Assembly: GCF_036231965.1 (NCBI RefSeq)
Contig: NZ_CP109499.1
Span: forward strand, 558,001-622,000
Length of the DNA: 64,000 nt
Origin: Streptomyces sp. NBC_01428
GTDB taxonomy: Bacteria > Actinomycetota > Actinomycetes > Streptomycetales > Streptomycetaceae
Reading direction: 5' to 3'
The translations under genes were made by a program, and so were the position numbers. The notes under the pieces were generated by a model that saw only the letters and a program-made list of their open reading frames with translations, was not told the DNA's origin and did no database searches. Position 1 is the stretch's first letter, and each line of letters begins with the position of its first letter. Shown piece by piece: positions 34,418 to 42,239 of the stretch.

Positions 34418-35161
34418 GTGGCCACCCCTCCGAAGGACCTCGACCGCCCCGACCGGCCGACCCTCCTCGCCGTGGCCCACGGGACCCGGGACGCCGAGGG
34501 CGTCGCGGTCACCGAGGCACTTGTCGACCAGGTTCGCGCGCTACGGCCCGACGTGCGCGTGGAACGCTGCTTCCTCGACCTGGTCACCCCGTCCCTGCCG
34601 GAAGCGCTCGCCCGCCTTCAAGGTGACGTCGTCCTCGTGCCGCTGCTGCTCGGCGCCGGCTACCACGTCCGGGTCGACATCCCCGAGGCCCTCGCCTCGG
34701 CGCCCCACCTGCGCGCCCGCGTGGCCGCCGCGCTCGGTCCCCACCCGCTGCTCGCCGACGCCCTCACCGACCGGCTCGCCGACGCCGGATGGCGCGCCGG
34801 AGACGGGCCCGTCGTCCTCGCGGCCGCCGGATCCACCGACCCCGACGCCAACGCCGACGCGGCAGCCATGGCCACGCTGCTGCGCCGACGGCATCCGCCG
34901 CTCCAGGACGTCGTTCCCGCCTACCTCTGCGCCGCGGGCCCCACCCCCGCCGAAGCCGTCGCGGCCCTCCGCTCCGAGGGCCACTCCCGTATCGCCGTCG
35001 CCCCCTACCTGATGACCCCCGGCTTCTTCGCCCGCCGCACCACCCACGCCGGCGCCACCCTCACCTCCGCCCCCCTGGGCACCCACACATCACTCGCCCG
35101 CCTGGTCGCACTGCGGTACGAGGAGGCGCTGGCGCCGTCCGGCCGTCGCCTCGAGCGATGA
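34418..35161 (+). CDS. Sirohydrochlorin chelatase (CbiX/SirB family)
   Basis: 247 residues from GTG, starting 2 bp after the hemD-like stop. Two CbiX half-domains: TLLAVAHGTRDAEGVAVTEALVDQV...RVERCFLDLVTPSLPEAL, VVLVPLLLGAGYHVRVDIPEAL, then VVLAAAGSTDPDANADAAAMA and HSRIAVAPYLMTPGFFARR. The metal-binding His of the first half is in AHGTR and a second His in GYHVRVD. It inserts Fe into sirohydrochlorin to make siroheme, the cofactor of NirB, or Co for cobalamin; the context favours siroheme. It forms an operon with the HemD fusion. Confidence 0.9.
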   Translation: MATPPKDLDRPDRPTLLAVAHGTRDAEGVAVTEALVDQVRALRPDVRVERCFLDLVTPSLPEALARLQGDVVLVPLLLGAGYHVRVDIPEALASAPHLRARVAAALGPHPLLADALTDRLADAGWRAGDGPVVLAAAGSTDPDANADAAAMATLLRRRHPPLQDVVPAYLCAAGPTPAEAVAALRSEGHSRIAVAPYLMTPGFFARRTTHAGATLTSAPLGTHTSLARLVALRYEEALAPSGRRLER

Positions 35162-35187
35162 CCGTTGCCGCCGCCCGACGGCCCCCC

Positions 35188-35811
35188 TCACACCTGCACC
35201 TCGGGCGGAAACCCCGTCCAGCGCAGTTCCTCCGCGAGGTGGCGCATGTCGTTGGTGATGAGGAGGTAGGGGGCCCGGCCCGGGACGTAGTGGATGACCG
35301 TGAGCGCGGCGTTGCAGTAGTTGAGGCCGAGCCAGCGCCAGTCGGGGGCCCGCATGGCGTCCCGGACGAGCCAGGCGACCAGGAAGTTGTGGGTGACGAC
35401 CAGCTCGTGCCGGTCCTCTTCCGCGTCCACCGGCCCGGTGAACAGATCCAGCGCCCGGCGAGCCAGCACGGGCCCGTGCTCCCGCTCCTCGTCAGTGGCG
35501 TCGGCGAGGAAACGCAGGTAGAAGTCCGCCGACTCCGCAGGGAGTTCGTCCTTCGTCGGCATGTGGGGGATGTAGTCCCCGGCGACTTCCGAGACGTGGA
35601 GTGGGGCGTTCTTCAGCTGGTCGCCGATCAGCCGTGCCGTCTGTTCGGCCCGGGGCAGCGGACCGTGGTGCACAGCCGCGAAGGGGATGTCCTGGAGGCG
35701 TCGGCCGAGCAGCGTGGCCTGCCGCCGGCCGGCTTCCGTCAGCCCGGTCTCGTCCGGCGTCGCCTCGCCGTGCCGGACGAGATAGAGGTATCGGGCGGCT
35801 GTGCCGGTCAT
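35188..35811 (-). CDS. Histidine phosphatase (phosphoglycerate mutase-like) family protein
   Basis: 207 residues from ATG with GGAGGAG six bases upstream. The catalytic motif is YLYLVRHGEATPDETGLTEAGRRQA (RHG) at residues 11-15; the second conserved Arg is in GPLPRAEQTARLIGD and the second His in DRHELVVTHNFLVAWLV. A full triad is present. The substrate is unknown. It is convergent with the chelatase at 26 bp. Confidence 0.9.
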   Translation of the reverse strand: MTGTAARYLYLVRHGEATPDETGLTEAGRRQATLLGRRLQDIPFAAVHHGPLPRAEQTARLIGDQLKNAPLHVSEVAGDYIPHMPTKDELPAESADFYLRFLADATDEEREHGPVLARRALDLFTGPVDAEEDRHELVVTHNFLVAWLVRDAMRAPDWRWLGLNYCNAALTVIHYVPGRAPYLLITNDMRHLAEELRWTGFPPEVQV

Positions 35812-35903
35812 CGCAAACTCCTCCGCGTCCACTGTCGATCTTGTACATCGACGGACGCGGCCGCGGTCCGTGCCGGTTCCGTCCCGCGGCCGGAGAACGT
35901 CCT

Positions 35904-36590
35904 CTAGCCGAAGAGGGGAAGGCGCGCCGCGTCGGCTCCGAGTGCCTGGCGCTCCGCGTCCGTGAGGGGTACGCGGCCGGTGGCGGCCAGTGCGTAGTGC
36001 TCGTCGTCCCAGGCCACCGGCACGGCGCGGCCCAGAAGACCGTCGAGGGTGGAACGAACGGAGGAGAGCGCGGACGGCGAGGGTGCGGGAGCGGTCGGGA
36101 GGCCGCTGGTGAGGTCGAGGTGGTGGACGGTCGCCTCGACGGCGAGGGTGGTCATCAGGTCCCCGGCGGTCAGGACATGGCCCTGCGTGGCGACGACGCG
36201 TTCCGGATCGGCCCGCTCGGCGGCCGTCACGGCGGCCGCGGCGGTCTCCAGGTACAGGTCGCGCAGTTGGCCGAAGTCCAGGAACATGCCGGCGCTCACC
36301 CGGGCCCACCGTCGGCCGTTCGCCGCACCCACCGAGTCGGGCCGGCAGTCCTGCCAGTACGTCACCGCGTCCCGGTCCGCCGGACCGGGCGACGGCGTGT
36401 GCAGCGCCACCAGTCCGCGCTGGGCGTCTCCGAGACAGTGGAAGATCAGGTCCCGGACCGCCCAGCCCACGCAGCGCGTGGGCAGCCAGGACTCCTCGTC
36501 GTCGAGGCGGACGACAACAGCGGAGAACGCCTCGTAGGCGTGGCGCAGGACCTGGCTCGGCTGCTCGCGGTCGACGGAACGATCGGTCAT
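35904..36590 (-). CDS. Maleylpyruvate-isomerase/DinB-fold family protein
   Basis: 228 residues from ATG. N-terminal four-helix DinB-like bundle with metal-binding style blocks WLPTRCVGWAVRDLIFHCLGDAQ and LMTTLAVEATVHHLDLTSGLP (HHLD). This is the mycothiol-dependent maleylpyruvate isomerase-like family, very common in actinobacteria, whose members use or bind mycothiol. The exact reaction is unknown. It probably is a single gene, 92 bp upstream of the phosphatase on the same strand. Confidence 0.82.
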   Translation of the reverse strand: MTDRSVDREQPSQVLRHAYEAFSAVVVRLDDEESWLPTRCVGWAVRDLIFHCLGDAQRGLVALHTPSPGPADRDAVTYWQDCRPDSVGAANGRRWARVSAGMFLDFGQLRDLYLETAAAAVTAAERADPERVVATQGHVLTAGDLMTTLAVEATVHHLDLTSGLPTAPAPSPSALSSVRSTLDGLLGRAVPVAWDDEHYALAATGRVPLTDAERQALGADAARLPLFG

Positions 36591-36793
36591 GGCGCCAGCC
36601 TAAGGTCCTTGTCCGTGCCGCTGCCCGTGCAGGAAGGCGAGCTGCCCGCCTGGGCCGACAACGCGTCACGGCACCGTTCCGAGTCCCGCAGGCCGGCTCG
36701 TTCATCACCGACCGCCGGACGCGGCAGCCGAGTTGGAGACGACTCCGCATGCGCCCGGGTCACGGCACGCTGCCATGCCGAATACTGAAGGGC

Positions 36794-37537
36794 ATGGCCA
36801 TCTATGACACGCTCGGCGCGACGTACGGCCGGACCCGGCAGCCGGATCCGCGGATCGCCGCACAGATTCACGCCGCGCTCGGGAACGCACCGGATGTCGT
36901 CAACGTAGGGGCCGGCACCGGTTCCTACGAGCCGGCCCAGACGGTTCTCGCCGTCGAGCCGAGTCAGATCATGCTCGCCCAGCGGCCGCTCGGGGCGGCG
37001 CCCGCCGTGTGCGCGGTCGCCGAGGCCCTCCCCCTGCGCGACAACGCCGCCGACACGGTCATGGCCCTGCTCACCGTCCATCACTGGAGCGACGTGGCCG
37101 CCGGGATCGCCGAACTCCGCCGGATCGCGCGCCGCCGCATCGTGATCCTGACCTGGGACCAGCAGGTCTTCCGCGAGCAGTTCTGGCTCGTACGCGACTA
37201 TCTCCCGCAGGCGGCCGCCTTCGACGACACCCGGGCCATTCCGACCGACCGGCTGACCGCATTGCTCGGCGGGGCACGTGAGGAGGCCGTCCCCGTCCCG
37301 CACGACTGCACGGACGGCTTCGGCGCGGCCTACTGGCGTCGCCCGCACGCCTATCTCGACCCGCAGGTGCGCTCGGGAATCTCCATGTTCGCCCAGGCCG
37401 GGGAAGGAGTCCTCGCTCCCGGCCTCGCGGCGCTCACCGATGACCTGGCGACCGGCCGTTGGCGTGAGCGGTACGCCGGCCTGCTCACGCTCGACACCGT
37501 CGATGTCGGCTATCGCCTGCTGGTGACGGACTGCTGA
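36794..37537 (+). CDS. SAM-dependent methyltransferase
   Basis: 247 residues from ATG with GAAGG upstream. Begins with YDTLGATYGRTRQPDPRIAAQIHAALG and has the SAM motif VVNVGAGTGSYEP near residue 38, LAVEPSQIMLAQRP as motif II and NAADTVMALLTVHHWSDV as motif III. A Methyltransf_11-type enzyme; the substrate is not indicated. Divergent from the maleylpyruvate-isomerase-like gene across 203 bp. Confidence 0.88.
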   Translation: MAIYDTLGATYGRTRQPDPRIAAQIHAALGNAPDVVNVGAGTGSYEPAQTVLAVEPSQIMLAQRPLGAAPAVCAVAEALPLRDNAADTVMALLTVHHWSDVAAGIAELRRIARRRIVILTWDQQVFREQFWLVRDYLPQAAAFDDTRAIPTDRLTALLGGAREEAVPVPHDCTDGFGAAYWRRPHAYLDPQVRSGISMFAQAGEGVLAPGLAALTDDLATGRWRERYAGLLTLDTVDVGYRLLVTDC

Positions 37538-37688
37538 TCCGCTCCAAGGAGCCCCTCCCGAACGGCACTTGGCCACCACCGGCATGGACGTGCTCCCCGG
37601 CACGCGCACCGGCACGGATCCGGGCCGTGAACACGCTTCGCCCGGCGGCAGTACCTCGCGGACGCACGCGCGCGTTAGCCTCCGCAGC

Positions 37689-38633
37689 ATGGCTCGCCCC
37701 ACGCACCACCCAAGGCTCGTCACCCGGCTCGTCGACGGCGACATCTGTGCCTATGACCTGGACGCCGAAGTCCTCGGCGTACTCACGCCCACCGTGGTCT
37801 GCCGGCCCTCCCCCGGCGACGATGTCGTCGAGTACGCCGTTTCCTCCGACCTCCAACGCGCCTTCTACACCACCCTCGACGCAGCCGTCTGTGTGACGGC
37901 GGACGGGGTGGAGATCTGGCGATCGGGGTTCGAGCCGCGTTCCGAGCACCGGATGGGGCACCGTCCCGGTTGCGTGCTGTCGCTGGACGGATCGACGGTC
38001 TGGGTCTACCGCCCCGACGTCATGGCGGGCCGTGGCCGGCCGGACCAGTGGGTCGCCCTGGACGCCAGAACGGGGGCTCTCGTCGCGCAGACGGATCTGC
38101 GGACGGGGGGACACGGCGGTGAGCAGTTCCTGCACCCGGAGGACGGTCACGTACTGCTGGACGTGGGTGAGGGCCAGGACGGCTCGGTGATCTACCGGGC
38201 GTCACTGGTCGAGGGGCGAATGGATCTCGCCCCCTACCCCTGGGACGACCGGTGCCTCATCGGTCTGTCGCCCGACGGGAGCCACTTCATGACGGTGGCC
38301 CACGACCAGACCGATGTGGCCCTCCACACCTACCCGGACGGCAAGGTGACGTTCGCCCTGTCGGTCGACGCCTTCGGACACGACCCGGACGAGATCTACG
38401 TGGAATGGAGCGGCGGCCATCTCGGCCCGGACACCCTCGTCGTCTCCCTCATGGGCGAGACGGGGGACGAGCAGGAGTGGTTCCGGTACTACACCGTCGA
38501 CGCCCACTCCGGCCGCGTCCACGGGGAGTTCGACGCTCGCACCGAGAATCCGTACGACCTCCGGCCTCTCGGAGACGGATCGTGGCTCACCACGGACCCG
38601 TCCGGTCACCCGATCCGCCGGACCCGCTCATGA
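37689..38633 (+). CDS. Beta-propeller-like cytosolic protein, unknown function
   Basis: 314 residues from ATG; no signal peptide or membrane segment. Repeated units of about 40-45 residues contain Asp/Gly turns followed by hydrophobic strands (GHRPGCVLSLDGSTVWVYRP, YPWDDRCLIGLSPDGSHFMTVAHD, NPYDLRPLGDGSWLTTDPSGH), as in WD40/YVTN-type propellers. No catalytic motif. Similar hypothetical proteins are widespread in Streptomyces. Single gene after a 151-bp gap. Confidence 0.75.
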   Translation: MARPTHHPRLVTRLVDGDICAYDLDAEVLGVLTPTVVCRPSPGDDVVEYAVSSDLQRAFYTTLDAAVCVTADGVEIWRSGFEPRSEHRMGHRPGCVLSLDGSTVWVYRPDVMAGRGRPDQWVALDARTGALVAQTDLRTGGHGGEQFLHPEDGHVLLDVGEGQDGSVIYRASLVEGRMDLAPYPWDDRCLIGLSPDGSHFMTVAHDQTDVALHTYPDGKVTFALSVDAFGHDPDEIYVEWSGGHLGPDTLVVSLMGETGDEQEWFRYYTVDAHSGRVHGEFDARTENPYDLRPLGDGSWLTTDPSGHPIRRTRS

Positions 38634-38679
38634 CCGCCGCGTCCGCTCGTAGCCGGCGCATCCACTGACCCGACGAGGC

Positions 38680-38973
38680 TCAGGCGTGCGCCTTGCGCGG
38701 CCCGGTCGCCTTGCGTGTCGCCGCGTGATGGACGGGCTCTCCCGTCCTCGGGGGCTCCAGGCGGCGCAGTGAGAGCGTCGCCGTCAGGAGAAGTCCGCCG
38801 AAGACGGCCAGGAGCAGGGCGGAGACCCACATCTGCCGGGTCCCGGGTGACTGCCAGGCCGTCCAGAGGGTCGATGCGCTCCACATCAGGATGCCCATCA
38901 CGTAGAAAGCGCGGACGCGGTGCAGCTGTCGCACGGCCCGCAGGAACATGACGCGTTCGGTCTTCGGTGCCAT
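38680..38973 (-). CDS. Small two-helix membrane protein
   Basis: 97 residues from ATG. Two hydrophobic helices at about 22-40 (AFYVMGILMWSASTLWTAW) and 46-66 (QMWVSALLLAVFGGLLLTATL), with basic termini. No function can be assigned. It is divergent from the epimerase gene. Confidence 0.72.
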   Translation of the reverse strand: MAPKTERVMFLRAVRQLHRVRAFYVMGILMWSASTLWTAWQSPGTRQMWVSALLLAVFGGLLLTATLSLRRLEPPRTGEPVHHAATRKATGPRKAHA

Positions 38974-39119
38974 GGCGAGGCGTGTACCCCGAATCTCGGA
39001 TCATCACCACGGAGTTGGGACGAATGAGCGGACGTCCGGAGCGGACGCCCCTCCGGACCCGCCGACGGCGGAGGAACGGGCAGCCGGCATCACGGACGGG
39101 ACCATCACTCCCGCACATG

Positions 39120-39133
39120 TTGAACACGTTCAA
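39120..39133. promoter_or_regulatory. TTGAAC-AC-GTTCAA operator-like inverted repeat
   Basis: Perfect 6-bp arms around a 2-bp centre, 44 bp upstream of the epimerase start. The shape suits a TetR-family or similar dimeric repressor; the regulator is not in the neighbourhood. Confidence 0.5.
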
Positions 39134-39176
39134 AAAGAAGGGTTACGCTGACACGGTACGAAGCCGAGGGGGTTCG

Positions 39177-40157
39177 ATGAAGGTAGTGCTGCCCGGGGGA
39201 ACCGGACAGGTGGGCGCGATACTCGACCGCGCGCTGACGGCGGCCGGACACGAGGTCACGGTGCTGACCCGGCACCCGAAGCGGGCTCACGACGTCGAGT
39301 GGGACGGGATCACGCTCGGCTCCTGGGCCACGGCGATCGACGGCTGCGACGCCGTCGTGAACCTGGCCGGGCGCAGCGTCTCCTGCCGATACACCCCCGA
39401 GAACCTGCGAGCGATGATGGACTCCCGGGTGGACTCGGCCCGGGTCGTCGGCGAGGCGATCGCCGCCGCCGCACGGCCACCGCGCGTCTGGCTGCAGATG
39501 AGTACGGCGACGGTCTACGCCCACCGTTTCGACGCTCCGCACGACGAGGCGACCGGGGTGATCGGGGGCACGGAGCCCGGGGTGCCCGACTACTGGGCGT
39601 ACAGCGTCGAGATCGCGCGGAACTGGGAGCGGGCGCAGGCCGAGGCGCCGACGCCCGCGACCCGCAAGGTGGCCCTGCGTTCGGCGACGGTCATGAGCCC
39701 GGACCGGGGTGGCGTGTTCGACGTGCTGTCGCGGCTGACCCGGCTCGGGCTGGGCGGTCCCGTGGCCGGCGGCGCGCAGTACGTCTCCTGGATCCACGAC
39801 GAGGACTTCGTGCGGGCGGTGGAGTTCCTGATCGCGCGGGACGACCTCGAAGGGCCGGTGAACCTCTCCTCCCCCGGTCCGCTTCCCCACCGTGACTTCA
39901 TGCGGGCGCTGCGCGCGGCCTGGGGCGTGCCCGTGGGGCTGCCCGCGACGCGCTGGATGGCCGAGACGGGGGCGTTCGCGTTGCGCTCGGACACCGAACT
40001 GCTCCTCAAGAGCCGCCGGGTGGTGCCGGGCCGGCTGCGCGCGGCCGGATTCACCTTCGCCCACCCCGAGTGGCCGTCGGCCGCCACCACCCTCGTACGG
40101 CGCGCCCGGTCGTCGAAGGCCGGTGGTCCGCACCGCGGCCGGGTCCCGCACACGTGA
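39177..40157 (+). CDS. TIGR01777-type NAD(P)-dependent epimerase (SDR39U1-like)
   Basis: 326 residues from ATG with GAGGGGG upstream. Nucleotide-binding motif VVLPGGTGQVGAILDRALTAAGHEV at the N-terminus; the family block AVVNLAGRSVSCRYTPENLRAMMDSRVDSARVVGEAI and C-terminal DUF1731 region (GVPVGLPATRWMAETGAFALRSDTELLLKSRRVVPGRLRAAGF) are clear. An atypical short-chain dehydrogenase; substrate unknown. A likely operator sits upstream. Confidence 0.9.
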   Translation: MKVVLPGGTGQVGAILDRALTAAGHEVTVLTRHPKRAHDVEWDGITLGSWATAIDGCDAVVNLAGRSVSCRYTPENLRAMMDSRVDSARVVGEAIAAAARPPRVWLQMSTATVYAHRFDAPHDEATGVIGGTEPGVPDYWAYSVEIARNWERAQAEAPTPATRKVALRSATVMSPDRGGVFDVLSRLTRLGLGGPVAGGAQYVSWIHDEDFVRAVEFLIARDDLEGPVNLSSPGPLPHRDFMRALRAAWGVPVGLPATRWMAETGAFALRSDTELLLKSRRVVPGRLRAAGFTFAHPEWPSAATTLVRRARSSKAGGPHRGRVPHT

Positions 40158-40193
40158 ACTCCACGCCGTACGGGCCCCGGAGGGCGCTGCCTG

Positions 40194-41771
40194 TCAGCGT
40201 CGATGAAGCGTCTGAAGCGCCTCGACGAGGACCTTGGGATCGTGTGCCCCCTTGAAGACGGCAGGGGGCTGCCTGTCGAGTCCGAGGAGTTGGGCGACGG
40301 CGGTCCAGGCGGTGCGGACCGAGTACTCGACGGTGAAGACGACGTCGTCCGGTACTTCCGCGTACTGGCCGATGAAGGCGAGGTTCGTGGAGTTCTCCGG
40401 AACGACCGGCGGGCGGTCGCCGGTCTTGCGGACGAGGAACTGGCTGGTGATGTACGGCATCAGGGCGGGGATCACGATCGAGGCCTCGCGGATGCCGGTG
40501 CGCTGCTCCTGCTCGAACGGCAGGTGTTGCAGGACCTCGTCGAGGATCTCGCGGCCGGTGCAGTCACGCATCTTCTTCTTGACGAAGTCGCCTTCCTTGT
40601 CCGGGAAGAGGGCGTACCCCCACCAGACGAAGGTGTCCTCGGGCTGCTCGCGGAAGTGCGGCTGGTGGTTGAGGACGATGGTGAGGAGCCAGCTGGAGTC
40701 CTTGAAGGTGATCAGACCTCCCTTGCCGGCCTCGCTGCCGCTGAACTTCTCCATCAGCTGGAAGAAGGAGGGATCCTTGGTGGTGACGGTGAACGACTCC
40801 CAGGTCGAGTCGTTCGGCGTGGAGTCGAAGACCCGCGGGTCGCCGAGCCCGGCCCTCTTGGCCGCCAGGGCCTCCCACAGCTGCCATGCCCCACTGCGCG
40901 TGTCGGTGTCGAGGGCGGGGACGGTGTCGGTCGAGCCCAGGGTGGAGTTCGCGGTCATCGACCCGTTGGTGACCATGACGAGGTCGCCGTCTTCCAGGGT
41001 GATCCGTTCGCTCCTCCCGGCCCGCTCCACGGTGATCGACTCGACGGTCAGCCGGTCGCCCGGCGCGAGTCCCAGGTCGGTGACCCGGGTTCCGAGTCGA
41101 AGGGTGACGCCCTGCTCCGTGAGCCATGCGTGGAGCGGCCGGACGATCGAGTCGAACTGGTTGAACCTCGTGCGGTAGATCCCCGACATGGAGTCGAAGG
41201 TCTTGAAGAGGTGCACGAAGCGGTTGAGGTAGCGGCGGAACTCGATCGCGCTGTGCCACGGCTCGAAGGCGAAGGTGGTGCACCACATCGCCCAGAAGTT
41301 GGTGGAGAAGAAGTCCGGGTGGAACAGGTCCGCGATGCGCTTGCCGTCCAGCTTGTGCTCGGGGGTGGCCACGCACGTGACGAGTTCCAGGCGGTCCCGT
41401 TCGGAGAACGTCATCGCGTGTGCGTCGATGACCTTGCCCGCGGCGTCGACGAGCCGGGCGTGGTCGTTCCACGCGAAGTCGTCGTGGAAGGCGAAGGTGT
41501 CCTCCGTGACCGACTTCGACGGGTCGTCCAGTGAGGGAATCGAGGAGAGCAGGTCGTAGGTGCACTCGAAGTGCACCTCGAACATCCGCCCGCCCCGCAT
41601 GGTGTACCCGGTCTCGGGTGAGCCGGCCGCGTCCAGGCTGCCGCCCTCGCGGTCCTGCTCCTCCAGAATGACGATGTCGTCGCCGGAGAAGCCCGCCTCA
41701 CGGATCAGGAACGCGGCGGCCGACAGCGACGCGATGCCGCTGCCCACCAGGTATGCCTTCGCCACAGCCAT
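40194..41771 (-). CDS. ohyA: Oleate hydratase
   Basis: 525 residues from ATG at 41771 (a GTG one codon earlier is possible). FAD-binding motif YLVGSGIASLSAAAFLIREAGF, followed by EEQDREGGSLDAAGSPETGYTMRGGRMFEVHFECTYDLL, which contains the conserved RGGR and the catalytic Glu region of OhyA. Later blocks FFSTNFWAMWCTTFAFEPWHSA and the C-terminal PFVxR-like IGQYAEVPDDVVFTVEYSVRTAW are typical. It hydrates oleic acid to 10-hydroxystearate, detoxifying unsaturated fatty acids. Peripheral membrane, FAD-dependent. Convergent with the epimerase at 36 bp. Confidence 0.95.
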   Translation of the reverse strand: MAVAKAYLVGSGIASLSAAAFLIREAGFSGDDIVILEEQDREGGSLDAAGSPETGYTMRGGRMFEVHFECTYDLLSSIPSLDDPSKSVTEDTFAFHDDFAWNDHARLVDAAGKVIDAHAMTFSERDRLELVTCVATPEHKLDGKRIADLFHPDFFSTNFWAMWCTTFAFEPWHSAIEFRRYLNRFVHLFKTFDSMSGIYRTRFNQFDSIVRPLHAWLTEQGVTLRLGTRVTDLGLAPGDRLTVESITVERAGRSERITLEDGDLVMVTNGSMTANSTLGSTDTVPALDTDTRSGAWQLWEALAAKRAGLGDPRVFDSTPNDSTWESFTVTTKDPSFFQLMEKFSGSEAGKGGLITFKDSSWLLTIVLNHQPHFREQPEDTFVWWGYALFPDKEGDFVKKKMRDCTGREILDEVLQHLPFEQEQRTGIREASIVIPALMPYITSQFLVRKTGDRPPVVPENSTNLAFIGQYAEVPDDVVFTVEYSVRTAWTAVAQLLGLDRQPPAVFKGAHDPKVLVEALQTLHRR

Positions 41772-42231
41772 CACTCATTTCCGGTGGCCCGCCATCGCGG
41801 GCGGGAGAGCACTGCCGGGGGCGACGGGAAGGGATGTCGTCGCCGTGTCCTTGGGGCCGATGCTGGCACGGGCTCAGGGGAGACAGCATCGGGAGGCGCG
41901 CGAACGGGTGGTGCGGGCCAGGCCCGGGACCCGGCTCGGGAGGTCGCTCGTCCGAGTCGTCCGACGCGCACGCCCCTGCCCGCAGCGGACCTCGCCGCCG
42001 TGGACGCCCTCCACAGCGCCCGCGCCGCCGCGTGCGACTGCCCGCGCACAGCGGACCCGGACGGCGACGGTCTCGCCGCGGCGAGCAGACGTACGTTTCT
42101 GCGGGGCACCGGCGTCCTCGGTGCGGGCGCCGCCGCCGCGGGTCTCCTCGGCGCCTCCCCGGCCTTCGCCGCCGGTGCGGCACCCCGGCAGGAAGGGGGC
42201 CTCTCCCCTCGTCGAGGCCCCCTTCCCCGGC
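41772..42231. other. 460-bp region with a gene remnant
   Basis: Lies between the oleate hydratase start and the subtilase stop. The right half holds a Tat signal-peptide remnant on the + strand and a strong terminator; the left half (41772-41999) is GC-rich with no gene I can support and is the presumed ohyA promoter region. Confidence 0.5.
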
Positions 42232-42239
42232 TCACGTGA
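42000..42239 (+). pseudogene. Orphan Tat signal peptide, truncated gene
   Basis: From GTG at 42000 the frame encodes VDALHSARAAACDCPRTADP, then GLAAASRRTFLRGTGVLGAGAAAAGLLGASPAFAAGAA, a textbook Tat signal with RRTFLR and an AFA cleavage site. Within 15 residues it runs into the terminator hairpin and stops at 42239. No mature domain remains, so this looks like the 5' end of a deleted exported protein. Real short products are possible but less likely. Confidence 0.45.
42191..42226. terminator. Strong terminator after the subtilase gene
   Basis: Perfect 13-bp stem GGAAGGGGGCCTC pairing with 42214-42226, 10-nt loop, 6 bp after the subtilase stop codon. Confidence 0.8.
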
